From Allobosea sp. BK604 (GTDB taxonomy: Bacteria; Pseudomonadota; Alphaproteobacteria; Rhizobiales; Beijerinckiaceae): a stretch of DNA of 64,000 nt. The position numbers and the translations under genes are program-made. A model generated the notes under the pieces. It was not told the DNA's origin, made no database searches, and saw only the letters and a program-made list of their open reading frames with translations. Shown here in pieces: positions 26,526 to 36,526 of this stretch. The DNA lies in contig NZ_SLZF01000004.1 in assembly GCF_004341515.1 (NCBI RefSeq), positions 558,001 through 622,000 on the forward strand, in the 5' to 3' direction. Numbering within the stretch: the first letter of the stretch is position 1; the number at the start of each line of letters is the position of its first letter.

Positions 26526-27737
26526 TCAGGCAGCGCGGGTCAGTCTCGTTTGCACGGCGAAGAGCACGAGCGCCAGCGTGCCGATCAGCCCGCCGAGCGT
26601 CGCCGTCGCCGGCCAGCCGCCCCAGTGATAGCTCAGCGTGCCGAGGACCGAGCCGATCGCGCCGCCCGCGAAGGTGATCGTCATATAGAGCGCGTTGACG
26701 CGGCCGCGGGTCTCGGGCGCGCCGGAGAAGATCAGGCGCTGGCTCACCACCTGATTGATCTGCACGGCCGCGTCGATGACGATTGTCAGGACGAGCAGCG
26801 CGGCGAGCGCCAGGGCAGCCGCCGCCCAGCCGGTGGCGTAGAAGCAGAGCGCCAGGGCTCCCATCGCGCCTGCGGTGAGCGCGCTGGTCAGCCCGCGATC
26901 GGCGAGACGCCCGGCGATCGGTGCCGCGAGCGCGCCGCCGGCGCCGGCCAGCGCAAACAGGCCGATACCGTGTTCCCCAAGGCCGAAATGCTCGGCGAGC
27001 ATCAGCGGTGCCGCGGTCCAGAACAGGTTGAAGGCCGCGAACATCAGCGCCTGGTAGATCGCGCGCCAGCGCAGCATTGGCAGATCACGCAGGAGCCCGG
27101 CCATCGAGGCGAGGATCTGGCCATAGTGCATGCCGGCGCGTGGCTCGTGCCGCGGCATCAGCCGCACCAGCGCCGCACCGATGCCGAGCATCAGGACGGC
27201 CGAACACCAGAAGACGGCGCGCCAGCCGAAGCTTGCTGCGATGAATAGCGCGACCGGCCGCGCCAGCATGATGCCGGTCAGCACGCCGGCCATGACATTG
27301 CCGACGACGCGGCCGCGACGCCTGGCCGGCACGAGATGGGCAACGAGCGGGATCAGCACCTGCGCCCCGGTCGAGCACAGCCCGATCACGAAGGCGGACA
27401 GGAAGAAGACCGCGGCCGAGGCCGAGACCGCGGCGCCGATGAGGCCGAGCGTGGTGAAGCCGAGCAGCGTCAGCACCAGCGAGCGGTTCTCGACCAGATC
27501 GGCCAGCGAGACCAGCAGGAAGAGCCCGGCGCCATAGCCGATCTGGGTGACGCTGACGACGCTGCCGGCGAGATCGGGCGAGATGCCGATCTCGGGCGCG
27601 ATCGCCGAGATCAGCGGCTGCGCGTAATAGAGATTGGCGACGAGCGCCCCGGTCGAGATCGCGACCAGGGTGATGAGCGCCGCGGACGGACCTGTTTCCA
27701 GGTCCACCGCGGCGAGAGGCGCATCAGTGACGGACAT
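26526..27737 (-). CDS. MFS transporter (drug/solute exporter type)
   Basis: A 403-residue inner-membrane transporter with about 12 hydrophobic helices. It has the YYAQPL segment after helix 1, the loop-2/3 region DLVENRSLVL, and the basic loop VPARRRGRVVGNVMAGVLTGIM typical of the DHA1-like efflux subfamily. It starts 7 bases after the stop of the aldo/keto reductase gene, so the two are one operon, probably under the divergent LysR regulator at 29047. Substrate unknown. Confidence 0.92.
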   Translation of the reverse strand: MSVTDAPLAAVDLETGPSAALITLVAISTGALVANLYYAQPLISAIAPEIGISPDLAGSVVSVTQIGYGAGLFLLVSLADLVENRSLVLTLLGFTTLGLIGAAVSASAAVFFLSAFVIGLCSTGAQVLIPLVAHLVPARRRGRVVGNVMAGVLTGIMLARPVALFIAASFGWRAVFWCSAVLMLGIGAALVRLMPRHEPRAGMHYGQILASMAGLLRDLPMLRWRAIYQALMFAAFNLFWTAAPLMLAEHFGLGEHGIGLFALAGAGGALAAPIAGRLADRGLTSALTAGAMGALALCFYATGWAAAALALAALLVLTIVIDAAVQINQVVSQRLIFSGAPETRGRVNALYMTITFAGGAIGSVLGTLSYHWGGWPATATLGGLIGTLALVLFAVQTRLTRAA

Positions 27738-27744
27738 AAGCGGC

Positions 27745-28773
27745 TCAGCCGACTTTCGGCCGGTTCGCGCGCTGGCGCTCCAGCATCCAGCCGGGATATT
27801 CCGCCGGCAGGGCGCTGACGGCGTCGAGCTTGCGCATCTCCTCTTCGTCGAGCCGGATCTCGGTCGCCGCGAGGTTGTCGTCGAGCTGCTCGACCGTCTT
27901 GGCGCCGATGATCACCGACATGACGAATTGCTTGGCCAGGACATAGGCGAGCGCAACACGGGCGACCGACACGCCACGGGCATCGGCAATCCCGCGCATC
28001 ACGTCGATGCAGTCGAAGGCGCGGTCCTTGTTGACCGGTGGGAAGTCGAAGCTGGCGCGGCGCGCGCCCTCCGGCCCGTTTCCGTCGCGGTCATATTTGC
28101 CGGAGAGCAGGCCGCCCGCGAGCGGGCTCCAGACCATCAGGCCGACCTTCTCGGCCTCGAGCAGCGGGGCGATCTCGCGCTCGAGGTCGCGGCCGGCGAT
28201 GGTGTAATAGGCCTGCAAGGTGGCAAGCCGGCTGAGGCCGTGCCGATCGGCGATCCCGAGCGCCTTCATGATCCGCCAGGCCGGCCAGTTGGAGACGCCG
28301 ACATAGCGGACATGGCCCTGGCGCACGAGATCGTCGAGGGCGCGCACGGTCTCCTCGACCGGCGTGATGTGATCGGTGCCGTGGATCTGATAGAGGTCGA
28401 TATAGTCGGTGCCCAGCCGCTTCAGGCTGGCCTTGACGCCGTCCATGATATGGCCGCGCGAAGCGCCGCCATCATTGACGCCCTGCCCGACCTTGCCGAA
28501 GACCTTGGTGGCCAGGACGATGTCGGAGCGCTTGCGGCCCGAATTGACCATGGCGCGGCCAGTGATCTCCTCAGACAGCCCTTCCGAATAGACATCGGCC
28601 GTGTCGATGAAGTTGACGCCGGCATCGAGCGCGCGAGCGACGATTCCGTCGGCGGTCGATTGGTCGAGCGCGCCGATCGCGTTCCACATGCCCTCGCTGC
28701 CACCGAAGGTCATGGTTCCCAGGCAGATTTCGGAGACGAGAAGGCCGGTACCGCCAAGCGTGTTGTAGCGCAT
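27745..28773 (-). CDS. Aldo/keto reductase
   Basis: A 342-residue NADPH-dependent oxidoreductase of the AKR superfamily. The catalytic tetrad is visible: Asp and Tyr in DTADVYSEG, Lys in LATKVF, His in YQIHGTD. The cofactor end WSPLAGGLLSGKYD and VSVARVALAYVLA fits the YghZ/Tas-like group. It heads an operon with the MFS transporter at 26526-27737 and is divergent from a LysR gene. A role in detoxifying a carbonyl compound that is also exported is plausible but unproven. Confidence 0.93.
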   Translation of the reverse strand: MRYNTLGGTGLLVSEICLGTMTFGGSEGMWNAIGALDQSTADGIVARALDAGVNFIDTADVYSEGLSEEITGRAMVNSGRKRSDIVLATKVFGKVGQGVNDGGASRGHIMDGVKASLKRLGTDYIDLYQIHGTDHITPVEETVRALDDLVRQGHVRYVGVSNWPAWRIMKALGIADRHGLSRLATLQAYYTIAGRDLEREIAPLLEAEKVGLMVWSPLAGGLLSGKYDRDGNGPEGARRASFDFPPVNKDRAFDCIDVMRGIADARGVSVARVALAYVLAKQFVMSVIIGAKTVEQLDDNLAATEIRLDEEEMRKLDAVSALPAEYPGWMLERQRANRPKVG

Positions 28774-29005
28774 GATATCACCTGTTCGTGAATGCGGGCG
28801 GAGCGTGCGCGGGCTGGAAAATGCCCGCGGGACCTGCCCGAAAGAGGATGTCTCTGAATCTCGTCCCGCCGCGTGGGCGGAACAAAAGGGTCAAAAAATT
28901 GGCCGTGCGGCCTCGAAGCGCCCCCTTGGTCGCATCTGCGGCGACCTGCGTGCCGATTTAGTCCGCCATGCGGCGGGCGATAACCGCCGGGTTGCTCGAT
29001 ACGTT

Positions 29006-29022
29006 GTATAGAGGCGCTATAC
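29006..29022. promoter_or_regulatory. LysR-type operator candidate GTATAG-N5-CTATAC
   Basis: A perfect 6-bp dyad (GTATAG 29006-29011, CTATAC 29017-29022) with a 5-base centre in the divergent region between the aldo/keto reductase and LysR genes. Its 17-base span suits a T-N11-A LysR box. It lies 24 bases before the LysR start, so autoregulation is likely. Confidence 0.5.
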
Positions 29023-29046
29023 GATCCTCTTGAAAACGGTCTCAGC

Positions 29047-29946
29047 TTGGCGCGCATCGATCCATTCGACGGCCTGTCGGAATTCCTCGCCATTGCCCGC
29101 TGCGGCAGCTTCCGCGCCGCCGCGGCCGAGCTCGGCGTCACACCGGGCGCGATCAGCCAGGCGCTGCAGGTGCTGGAGCGGCGGCTCGGCCTGCCGCTCT
29201 TCCACCGCACCACCCGCCGGATCGCGCTGACCGAGGCGGGCGAGCGGCTGATCCTGCAATTGCGCCCGGCGGCCGAGGCGATCACCGGCACGCTCGACGA
29301 CCTGACGCTGCTCAGGGCCAAGCCGTCGGGCCGTCTGCGCCTGCTGGTGCATCGCATGGCTATCCCGCAGGTGGTCGAGCCGATCCTGCCGAGCTTTCGC
29401 CAGGCCTATCCCGATATCAGCGTCGAGATCGTGGTCGACGACGCGCAGGTCGGGCTGGTCGAGGGTGGCTTCGATGCCGGCATCCGCATCGGCGAATATA
29501 TCGATCGCGACATGGTCGCCGTCAGGGTCTCGCCGCCGTTCAGCTGGGTCGTGCTCGGCGCTCCCTCCTATTTCGCCCGACGGGGCCGGCCGGATGCGCC
29601 TGAGGATATCGCCGCGCATGATTGCATCCGCTACCGGCTGCCGGGCCGGAGCGAAGTCTATCGCTGGGAATTCGAGCGCAACGGCCAGGCGCTCACGGTC
29701 GACCCGCCCGGTGCCGTCGTGGTCAACGACGCCGGCCTGCTGCGCTCACTCGCGCTGCGGGGGATGGGGCTGATCTATACGGCCGGCCTGAAGATCGGCC
29801 CCGACATCGCCAGTGGCGAGCTCGAGCCGGTGCTTGAGGAGTTCATGCCGCCGCGCGACAGCCTGTTCATCTGCTTTCCGCGCTCCAGCCGCAACCAGCC
29901 GAAGCTGCGGGCCTTCGTCGAAGCTTGCGCCGGCTGCGCGCGCTAG
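29047..29946 (+). CDS. LysR family transcriptional regulator
   Basis: A 299-residue LTTR. The N-terminal winged helix-turn-helix (SFRAAAAELGVTPGAISQALQ, then LFHRTTRRIALTEAG) spans residues ~1-65, and a type-2 periplasmic-binding-like effector domain follows (LRLLVHRMAIPQVV..., DAGIRIGEYIDRDMVAV). The start is a TTG at 29047; I see no good ribosome-binding site, so expression may be low. It is divergent from the aldo/keto reductase-MFS operon, its probable target. Confidence 0.9.
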   Translation: MARIDPFDGLSEFLAIARCGSFRAAAAELGVTPGAISQALQVLERRLGLPLFHRTTRRIALTEAGERLILQLRPAAEAITGTLDDLTLLRAKPSGRLRLLVHRMAIPQVVEPILPSFRQAYPDISVEIVVDDAQVGLVEGGFDAGIRIGEYIDRDMVAVRVSPPFSWVVLGAPSYFARRGRPDAPEDIAAHDCIRYRLPGRSEVYRWEFERNGQALTVDPPGAVVVNDAGLLRSLALRGMGLIYTAGLKIGPDIASGELEPVLEEFMPPRDSLFICFPRSSRNQPKLRAFVEACAGCAR

Positions 29947-29971
29947 ATGATCGGACCGGAACCAGCCCCCT

Positions 29972-30064
29972 CGTCATGCTCGGCCTTGTGCCGAGCATCC
30001 ACGTCTTGAACACCGCCCTCGATCAGCGAAGACGTGGATGGTCGGGACAGGCCCGACCATGACG
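29972..30064 (-). repeat. Intergenic palindromic repeat, copy 2 of 2
   Basis: A 93-base inverted copy of the element at 7113-7204, with the same two end hairpins and the same core read on the opposite strand; the two differ at only a handful of positions. It lies between the 3' ends of two convergent LysR genes. Confidence 0.9.
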
Positions 30065-30168
30065 AAAGGCCTGAACCCGTATCCGCTACGGTCATCTGGC
30101 GTCTTGTTTTCGCATCGGCTTTTCCGAAACCGCAGTCCACGTTGCGGGCCGATGCGCTGACATAGGCG

Positions 30169-31092
30169 TCACGGGCTCAACGCGGCTTCGACGGCTTCGT
30201 CCTTAGGCAGCAGTTCCGCCAGCAGCCACTCCCTGAGCACGGTGACCTGAGGCCAGGTCTCCGCGCCGCTGGGATAGACGAGATCATAGCGCAGCCCCTC
30301 CAGCTCCGGGCCGAAGAAGGGCTGGACGAGCGCGCCCGAGGCGAGCTCGGCCGCAACCAGGGCCGTGCTCAAAAGGGCGATGCCCTGCCCGGCAATCGCG
30401 GCCTGGATCGCGCTGCTCTCATCGTTGAAGGTGATGCCGGCTTCGGGATCGATGCCAGCGAGGCCCGCCTGCTCGATCCAGCTGCGCCAGCTCGGCACGC
30501 TGAGCTTCTTGGCCTGCGGCCCCCATTCGAAATGGATGAGCGTCGCGTCAAGGAGATCCTGAGGCTCGCGCAAACCGAGATGCGGACTGCAGACTGGAGC
30601 GAAACTGTCGGTCATCAACGGCAGCGCGGTGAGGCCGTGATAGGGGCCCATGCCGTAGCGGATCGCCGCATCGGCTTCGCCGGCCTGCAGATCGACGGGG
30701 TCGTCTGAGGCGTGCAGGCGCAGGTCCCAGCCGGGATGCCGGGCGCGGAAGCTCGCGGTGCGCGGCACCAGGAGCTTGGCCGTGAAGGCCACCGTCGCCG
30801 ACAAGGTCGCCATCCGCCGCGCCGGCGGACGCTTCACCGACTCGACTGCCGTGGCCATCTGGTCGAACGCCTCGCGCAGCGCCGGGTACAGCGCCCTGCC
30901 CTCCACGGTCAGCACGACCTTGCGGGTCTGGCGGACAAAGAGCGCGACGCCGAAGCCGGCTTCGAGCTGGCGGATCTGGTGGCTGACCGCGGTCGGCGTC
31001 ACCCCGAGCTCGGCCGCGGCGCGCTTGAAGCTTTCGAGACGCGCGGCCGCCTCGAAAGCACGCAGGGAACCGAGCGGCGGCAAGCGGCGCAT
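30169..31092 (-). CDS. LysR family transcriptional regulator (GcvA-like)
   Basis: A 307-residue LTTR of the GcvA type. The N-terminal LPPLGSLRAFEAAARLESF and the helix-turn-helix (FKRAAAELGVTPTAVSHQIRQLE) are classic; the effector domain follows, with DAAIRYGMGPYHGL in the middle. The ATG at 31092 lies five bases after GGAGTGG; an in-frame GTG three codons upstream is the alternative. It is divergent from the SMR pump-azoreductase pair, which is its likely target. Confidence 0.92.
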   Translation of the reverse strand: MRRLPPLGSLRAFEAAARLESFKRAAAELGVTPTAVSHQIRQLEAGFGVALFVRQTRKVVLTVEGRALYPALREAFDQMATAVESVKRPPARRMATLSATVAFTAKLLVPRTASFRARHPGWDLRLHASDDPVDLQAGEADAAIRYGMGPYHGLTALPLMTDSFAPVCSPHLGLREPQDLLDATLIHFEWGPQAKKLSVPSWRSWIEQAGLAGIDPEAGITFNDESSAIQAAIAGQGIALLSTALVAAELASGALVQPFFGPELEGLRYDLVYPSGAETWPQVTVLREWLLAELLPKDEAVEAALSP

Positions 31093-31253
31093 CAGGGCCA
31101 CTCCGGGGCAGGGTTGCGCATAGACGAATTCAACTCATCCATTACCTGAGAACTTCGCGTTTGTCGCCAAGGTAATCAAGCGTCTAACTCGCCTTCAGTC
31201 CGGCCCGAGAGCGCACGGATGAACTGACGTCAACCAAACGAAGGCATACGAGC

Positions 31254-31571
31254 ATGGCCTGGGCCTATCTCGCGGCGGCGGCCGTTTTCGAGGTGATCTT
31301 CGCCTTGGGCATGAAATACGCCGAGGGCTTCACCCGGCCGCTCCCGACCCTTGTCACGGTGATCGCCACGATCGGCGGCATCGGCTTCCTGACATTGGCA
31401 ATGAAGACTCTGCCGGTCAGCGTCGCCTATCCGATCTGGACGGCCGTCGGCACGCTCGGAACGGCCCTGCTCGGCTTCGTCCTGCTCAACGAACCTCTGA
31501 CCCTGCCCAAGCTCGTCTCGGCTCTCGCCATCGTCGGCGGCGTCGCCGGTCTGAAGATGAGCGCGGCCTGA
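31254..31571 (+). CDS. SMR family transporter (SugE/Gdx-like)
   Basis: A 105-residue inner-membrane protein with four predicted helices. The essential glutamate is E13 in AVFEVIFALGMKYAEGFTR, a motif matching SugE/Gdx (guanidinium or quaternary-ammonium exporters) better than EmrE; VAYPIWTAVGTLGTAL and LNEPLT are further family blocks. SMR proteins act as dual-topology dimers driven by protons. I see no guanidine riboswitch upstream; the LysR regulator divergent to it is the probable control. The azoreductase gene follows after 25 bases. Confidence 0.9.
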   Translation: MAWAYLAAAAVFEVIFALGMKYAEGFTRPLPTLVTVIATIGGIGFLTLAMKTLPVSVAYPIWTAVGTLGTALLGFVLLNEPLTLPKLVSALAIVGGVAGLKMSAA

Positions 31572-31596
31572 CGAGCCTACTCCTGGAGTACCGACC

Positions 31597-32262
31597 ATGA
31601 CCACCATCCTGCATCTCGACGCCAGCGCCCGCAGCACGCGCTCGCTCAGCCGGCGCCTCTCCGCCCTCTTCGTCGACAGCTGGCTCGGGCACAGCCCCGG
31701 CGACCGCGTGATCCGGCGCGACCTCGCGGAAACCCCGCCGCCGCATGTTTCGGAAGCCTGGATCGCCGCCAGCTTCACCGCGCCGGAACAGCGTGACGCG
31801 GCCATGCGCGAGGCGCTCACCTGGTCGGATGCGGCACTGGCCGAGCTGGAGGCCGCCGACCTGATCGTGCTGGGCACGCCCATGTATAATTATGGCATGC
31901 CGAGCGCGCTCAAGGCCTGGTTCGACCAGGTGATCAGGATCGGCCGGGCCTTCTCCTTCGACCTTGCGCGTGGCGATTACCCGATCGAGCCGATGCTCGG
32001 CGGCAAGCATCTGGTCGTCCTGAGCGGGCGCGGCGAATTCGGCTTCGCACCCGGCGGCATCCGCGAGAGCCTCAATCAACTCGATCCGCATCTTGCGACC
32101 TGCGCCGGCTATATCGGCGTCGCGCCGGAGGCGATCCATACGATCGCGATCGAGTATCAGGAATTCGGCGGCGAGCGGCATGCACGCTCGATCGCAGCGG
32201 CCGAAGCGAAAGCCATCGCGCTGGCGGCCGAGCTCAATCGCGCGTGCGAGCCGGTTGGCTGA
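31597..32262 (+). CDS. azoR: FMN-dependent NADH:quinone reductase/azoreductase (AzoR type)
   Basis: A 221-residue flavodoxin-like reductase. The N-terminal ILHLDASAR...SRRLS phosphate-binding loop, the FMN-site block GTPMYNYGMPSALKAWFDQV and the SGRGEF segment identify the AzoR/AcpD family, which reduces quinones and azo compounds with NADH. CTCCTGGAG lies before the ATG. It is transcribed with the SMR pump, so the pair looks like a small stress/detoxification set. Confidence 0.92.
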   Translation: MTTILHLDASARSTRSLSRRLSALFVDSWLGHSPGDRVIRRDLAETPPPHVSEAWIAASFTAPEQRDAAMREALTWSDAALAELEAADLIVLGTPMYNYGMPSALKAWFDQVIRIGRAFSFDLARGDYPIEPMLGGKHLVVLSGRGEFGFAPGGIRESLNQLDPHLATCAGYIGVAPEAIHTIAIEYQEFGGERHARSIAAAEAKAIALAAELNRACEPVG

Positions 32263-32279
32263 GCGTCGGCGCAGTCGCG

Positions 32280-33452
32280 CTAGGCGACGCGCCCGACATC
32301 CTGATCAGCCCCGATCACGGTGCTGACGACCCGATTGCGACCGGACTGCTTGGCACTGTAGAGCGCGGCATCGGCCGCGCGGAGCATCTCGTCGCGGCCG
32401 GTCCGCCCGGTATCGCAACCGGCGACGCCTGCGCTCACGGTGCAGGTCAGTGCGCCCGCTTCCGAGGTGAAGCCGTGCCTTGCAAAGCGCATGCGAATGC
32501 GCTCGGCGATCAGCAGCGCTTCGTCGAGCGAGGTCGCGGGCAGGATCAGCGCAAACTCCTCGCCCCCCAATCGCGCCGCCACGTCGCTGCGCCGCGTATT
32601 GGCGGCGAGAAGGTCGCCGAAAACGCGCAGGACCTCGTCCCCGGCCTGGTGACCGTGGACATCATTGACCCGCTTGAACTGGTCGACATCGAACACGATG
32701 GCGGCGATCGGCGCGGCAAGATCGCCTGGAACCTTGCCGAACAGGGCCCGCCGGTTGAACAGGCCGGTCAGCGCATCGGTCTCGGCGTCGAGCTTGTGGC
32801 CACGGGCGAGCCGCGACTGATTGAGCGCGAGCGAGAGCGCGCCGATGCCGGCCGTGCTCGCCAGCGAGACCGCGAGATTGAGGTTCTCGACCCAGTTCAC
32901 CGGCGCCTCATGGATGATCCATTGGCGCTCGGCGATCAGGACGACGGCGCAGGCGGCGAATGAGACCCCGGTGAGCGCATAGAGCACCGCGAGCAGCAGG
33001 ATCGGCGTGCGCGCCTCGGCCCGGCCGAGCCAGTAGTCCCAGGCGGTCGCGAACAGGATCGCGGTCGCGCCCAGATTGAGCGCGATGAAGGCGATGCCGA
33101 TATAGCCGGTCAGCATCGGCACGGCCATCGGCGCGATCGAGAGCGCGGCGCTGACCGCCATCGCCCTCACCGGCAAGACTCCCGTGCGGAACTGCCGGCC
33201 GGCGGCCATGACCACGACCAGGCCCATCAGCAGCAGCGAGAAAGCGGTCGCGCCGAGGATCGGCACGAAATCCTGCAGGAAGGCCGCATAGATGAGCGTC
33301 GCGACCATGATGAGCATCAGTCCGACGGACCAGGTCATCAGGAAGCGCTCGGTCTTGGCGACCAGCCAGCTGGTGAAGAAGGTCAACGCCAGGCCGGCGG
33401 AGGAAAAGCCGATCGCGACGAGCAGGGAATTGTAATCGAGCGGCACGGCCAT
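32280..33452 (-). CDS. Membrane-anchored diguanylate cyclase (GGDEF)
   Basis: A 390-residue protein with about six N-terminal membrane helices (residues ~8-205) and a cytoplasmic GGDEF domain (~222-380). The active site is GGEEF (296-300), a functional variant, and the inhibitory I-site R287xxD290 lies exactly five residues upstream. FDVDQFKRVNDVHGHQAGD carries the metal-binding Asp. It should make cyclic di-GMP with product feedback. No second output domain is present. The membrane part is a sensor I cannot assign to a named family. It is convergent to azoR. Confidence 0.92.
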   Translation of the reverse strand: MAVPLDYNSLLVAIGFSSAGLALTFFTSWLVAKTERFLMTWSVGLMLIMVATLIYAAFLQDFVPILGATAFSLLLMGLVVVMAAGRQFRTGVLPVRAMAVSAALSIAPMAVPMLTGYIGIAFIALNLGATAILFATAWDYWLGRAEARTPILLLAVLYALTGVSFAACAVVLIAERQWIIHEAPVNWVENLNLAVSLASTAGIGALSLALNQSRLARGHKLDAETDALTGLFNRRALFGKVPGDLAAPIAAIVFDVDQFKRVNDVHGHQAGDEVLRVFGDLLAANTRRSDVAARLGGEEFALILPATSLDEALLIAERIRMRFARHGFTSEAGALTCTVSAGVAGCDTGRTGRDEMLRAADAALYSAKQSGRNRVVSTVIGADQDVGRVA

Positions 33453-33703
33453 CCTTGCACGCTATGTCCGCCGTGATGATAGGTCGGCCGACCCTGCCGA
33501 AGCTTTAATGCGCCCCGGCGGACCGTGTCCATAGGCGCAGGGCGCGGCATCCGAGCCCGCAGGCGGCGCGCCGATGGGGATGGAAAGCCCGGCGCGGCAG
33601 GCCGCCGCGATGCATCCACAGGGATTGTCCTCATCATATGGTACAACTTGCGCGCGATCGCGCGTCTCGCGAGCTTGGCCGGCCACTGCCCTGCTTCGGT
33701 TCG

Positions 33704-34306
33704 ATGATGATCTCCATGCTAGCCCGCCTCCTCCCGGCCATCCTGCTCACCTTTGCGCTGGCCGGATGCGCAACTGTCACCAACACCGTTCCGGCCGATC
33801 GGATCGCCTCGTTCAAGCTGGAGAGCGTGACGGTCGGCTTCGCCGACGGCGCGCGCATCTGGTGGGGCGACGGCGAGCGCGCCTTCGCCGCGACCAAGGG
33901 CATCGCGGCGCAGGATGCCGAGAGCGTGGCGAACACGCCGGAGGCACAGGCCTATCTGCGCAAGGCGATCTCCGACCGGCTCAGGGCGGCGCTCGAGAAG
34001 CGCCTCAAGGGCGAGCTCACCGGCTCGCATCCGGTGCGCCTCGTCGTCCGGGTCAAGGATCTGCAGATATCCTCGGCGATCCAGCGCATCATCGTGGGCG
34101 GAGCCCATCATCTGAAGGCCGATGTCGACCTCGTCGATGCCCGCACCGGCCAGCTCATCCTCGCCTTTCCCGAGCAGACCGCGATTGCGATGGCCGGACA
34201 GGGCATCGGCGGCACCATGCTCGACCAGGCCCTGCTGCCGGACCCGCTCGACCGCGTGATCAACAATTTCGCGGATGGCTACGGTAATTGGCTGCTGCAG
34301 AAGTAG
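33704..34306 (+). CDS. Lipoprotein of unknown function
   Basis: A 200-residue predicted lipoprotein: hydrophobic segment MLARLLPAILLTFALAGC with lipobox LAGC (Cys at residue ~22). The mature part contains VGFADGARIWWGDGERAF, a long helix-prone region (AYLRKAISDRLRAALEKRLKGEL), VRVKDLQISSAIQRIIVGG, and a C-terminal VDLVDARTGQLI. It resembles small envelope lipoproteins annotated only as DUFs in Hyphomicrobiales. I start at 33704; an ATG four codons later is also possible and the earlier frame (33638) would bury the signal. A strong terminator follows. Confidence 0.75.
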   Translation: MMISMLARLLPAILLTFALAGCATVTNTVPADRIASFKLESVTVGFADGARIWWGDGERAFAATKGIAAQDAESVANTPEAQAYLRKAISDRLRAALEKRLKGELTGSHPVRLVVRVKDLQISSAIQRIIVGGAHHLKADVDLVDARTGQLILAFPEQTAIAMAGQGIGGTMLDQALLPDPLDRVINNFADGYGNWLLQK

Positions 34307-34339
34307 AATTGCCGGCCGGAGAGGCCAGCCGGAGACCCG

Positions 34340-34370
34340 CCCCTTCTCCCTGTGGAGGAGGGGTATTTTT
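34340..34370 (+). terminator. Rho-independent terminator upstream of the kdp operon
   Basis: CCCCTTCTCC (34340-34349) pairs with GGAGGAGGGG (34354-34363, one G-U pair) around loop CTGT, followed by TATTTTT. It lies 34 bases after the lipoprotein stop and insulates kdp from it. Confidence 0.85.
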
Positions 34371-34388
34371 ATGGTTCAGGGCCTGATC

Positions 34389-34405
34389 TTTACGCGGCCC
34401 TTATG
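34389..34405 (+). promoter_or_regulatory. Possible KdpE box upstream of kdp
   Basis: TTTACG-CGGCC-CTTATG gives two hexamers five bases apart, resembling the E. coli KdpE site (TTTATA-N5-TTTACA). It lies 80 bases before the first small kdp ORF. This is a weak, by-eye match. Confidence 0.3.
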
Positions 34406-34484
34406 CTGACCTCAGCCCTTCCCGCTCGACCTCTTACGGAGCCCGGCACCACATCTCCGGCCTAACCTGACCCGGAGATTGGCC

Positions 34485-34568
34485 ATGGCCGACATCCTCT
34501 TTCTCGTGCTTGGCGCCGGGAGCTTCGCGCTCTTCGGCTACTACGCCACCCTGCTGCGCAAGGTCTGA
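34485..34568 (+). CDS. Small membrane protein upstream of kdpF
   Basis: A 27-residue single-helix hydrophobic peptide (MADILFLVLGAGSFALFGYY, then ATLLRKV). GGAGATTGGCC before the ATG gives a ribosome-binding site. It is 5 bases upstream of kdpF. Similar tiny ORFs just before kdpF occur in other bacteria and are usually left unannotated. A role in assembling or stabilising the Kdp complex is a guess from position. Confidence 0.6.
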   Translation: MADILFLVLGAGSFALFGYYATLLRKV

Positions 34569-34573
34569 CGATC

Positions 34574-34660
34574 ATGGCGCTGACATGGCTTTACGCGGCC
34601 GCCGCACTCGGGCTGGCGGTCTACATGGTCGCCGCGCTGCTGCGCCCCGACCGTTTCTGA
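34574..34660 (+). CDS. kdpF: Potassium-transporting ATPase subunit KdpF
   Basis: A 28-residue single-span protein ending in the family signature ALLRPDRF (compare ALLRPERF/ALLKPERF). KdpF stabilises the KdpABC complex in the inner membrane. It lies between a second tiny ORF and kdpA, 24 bases before the kdpA start. Confidence 0.85.
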   Translation: MALTWLYAAAALGLAVYMVAALLRPDRF

Positions 34661-34684
34661 AACGAACCATAAAGGAGACCTCGC

Positions 34685-36391
<1,707 letters not shown>

Positions 36392-36394
<3 letters not shown>

Positions 36395-36493
36395 GCATGT
36401 TCCGCAAAAGTGGGAACCACTTTTGCGATGAGAACATGCTCAACTGATTGATTTAGCGCGAATTCTTTTCGTTCGGCCGGAGTCGGCCGAACG
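36392..36493 (+). repeat. Double-hairpin repeat in the kdpA-kdpB gap
   Basis: TGAGCATGTTC (36392-36402) pairs with GAACATGCTCA (36432-36442), enclosing a second perfect stem CGCAAAAGTGG/CCACTTTTGCG (36403-36413/36417-36427). A second hairpin, CGTTCGGCCG/CGGCCGAACG, lies at 36470-36493. The first is a typical rhizobial palindromic repeat (GAGCATG...AAAAGTGG family). The TGA at 36392-36394 is the kdpA stop. Confidence 0.88.
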
Positions 36494-36526
36494 GAATGCG
36501 CGCCCGCCGACAAAGGAACTCGTTTC

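Noticed and set aside
31102..31253. Guanidine riboswitch upstream of the SMR gene
   Set aside because: The gene resembles Gdx, so I looked for the conserved ACGR/loop pattern in the leader and could not find a convincing fold.
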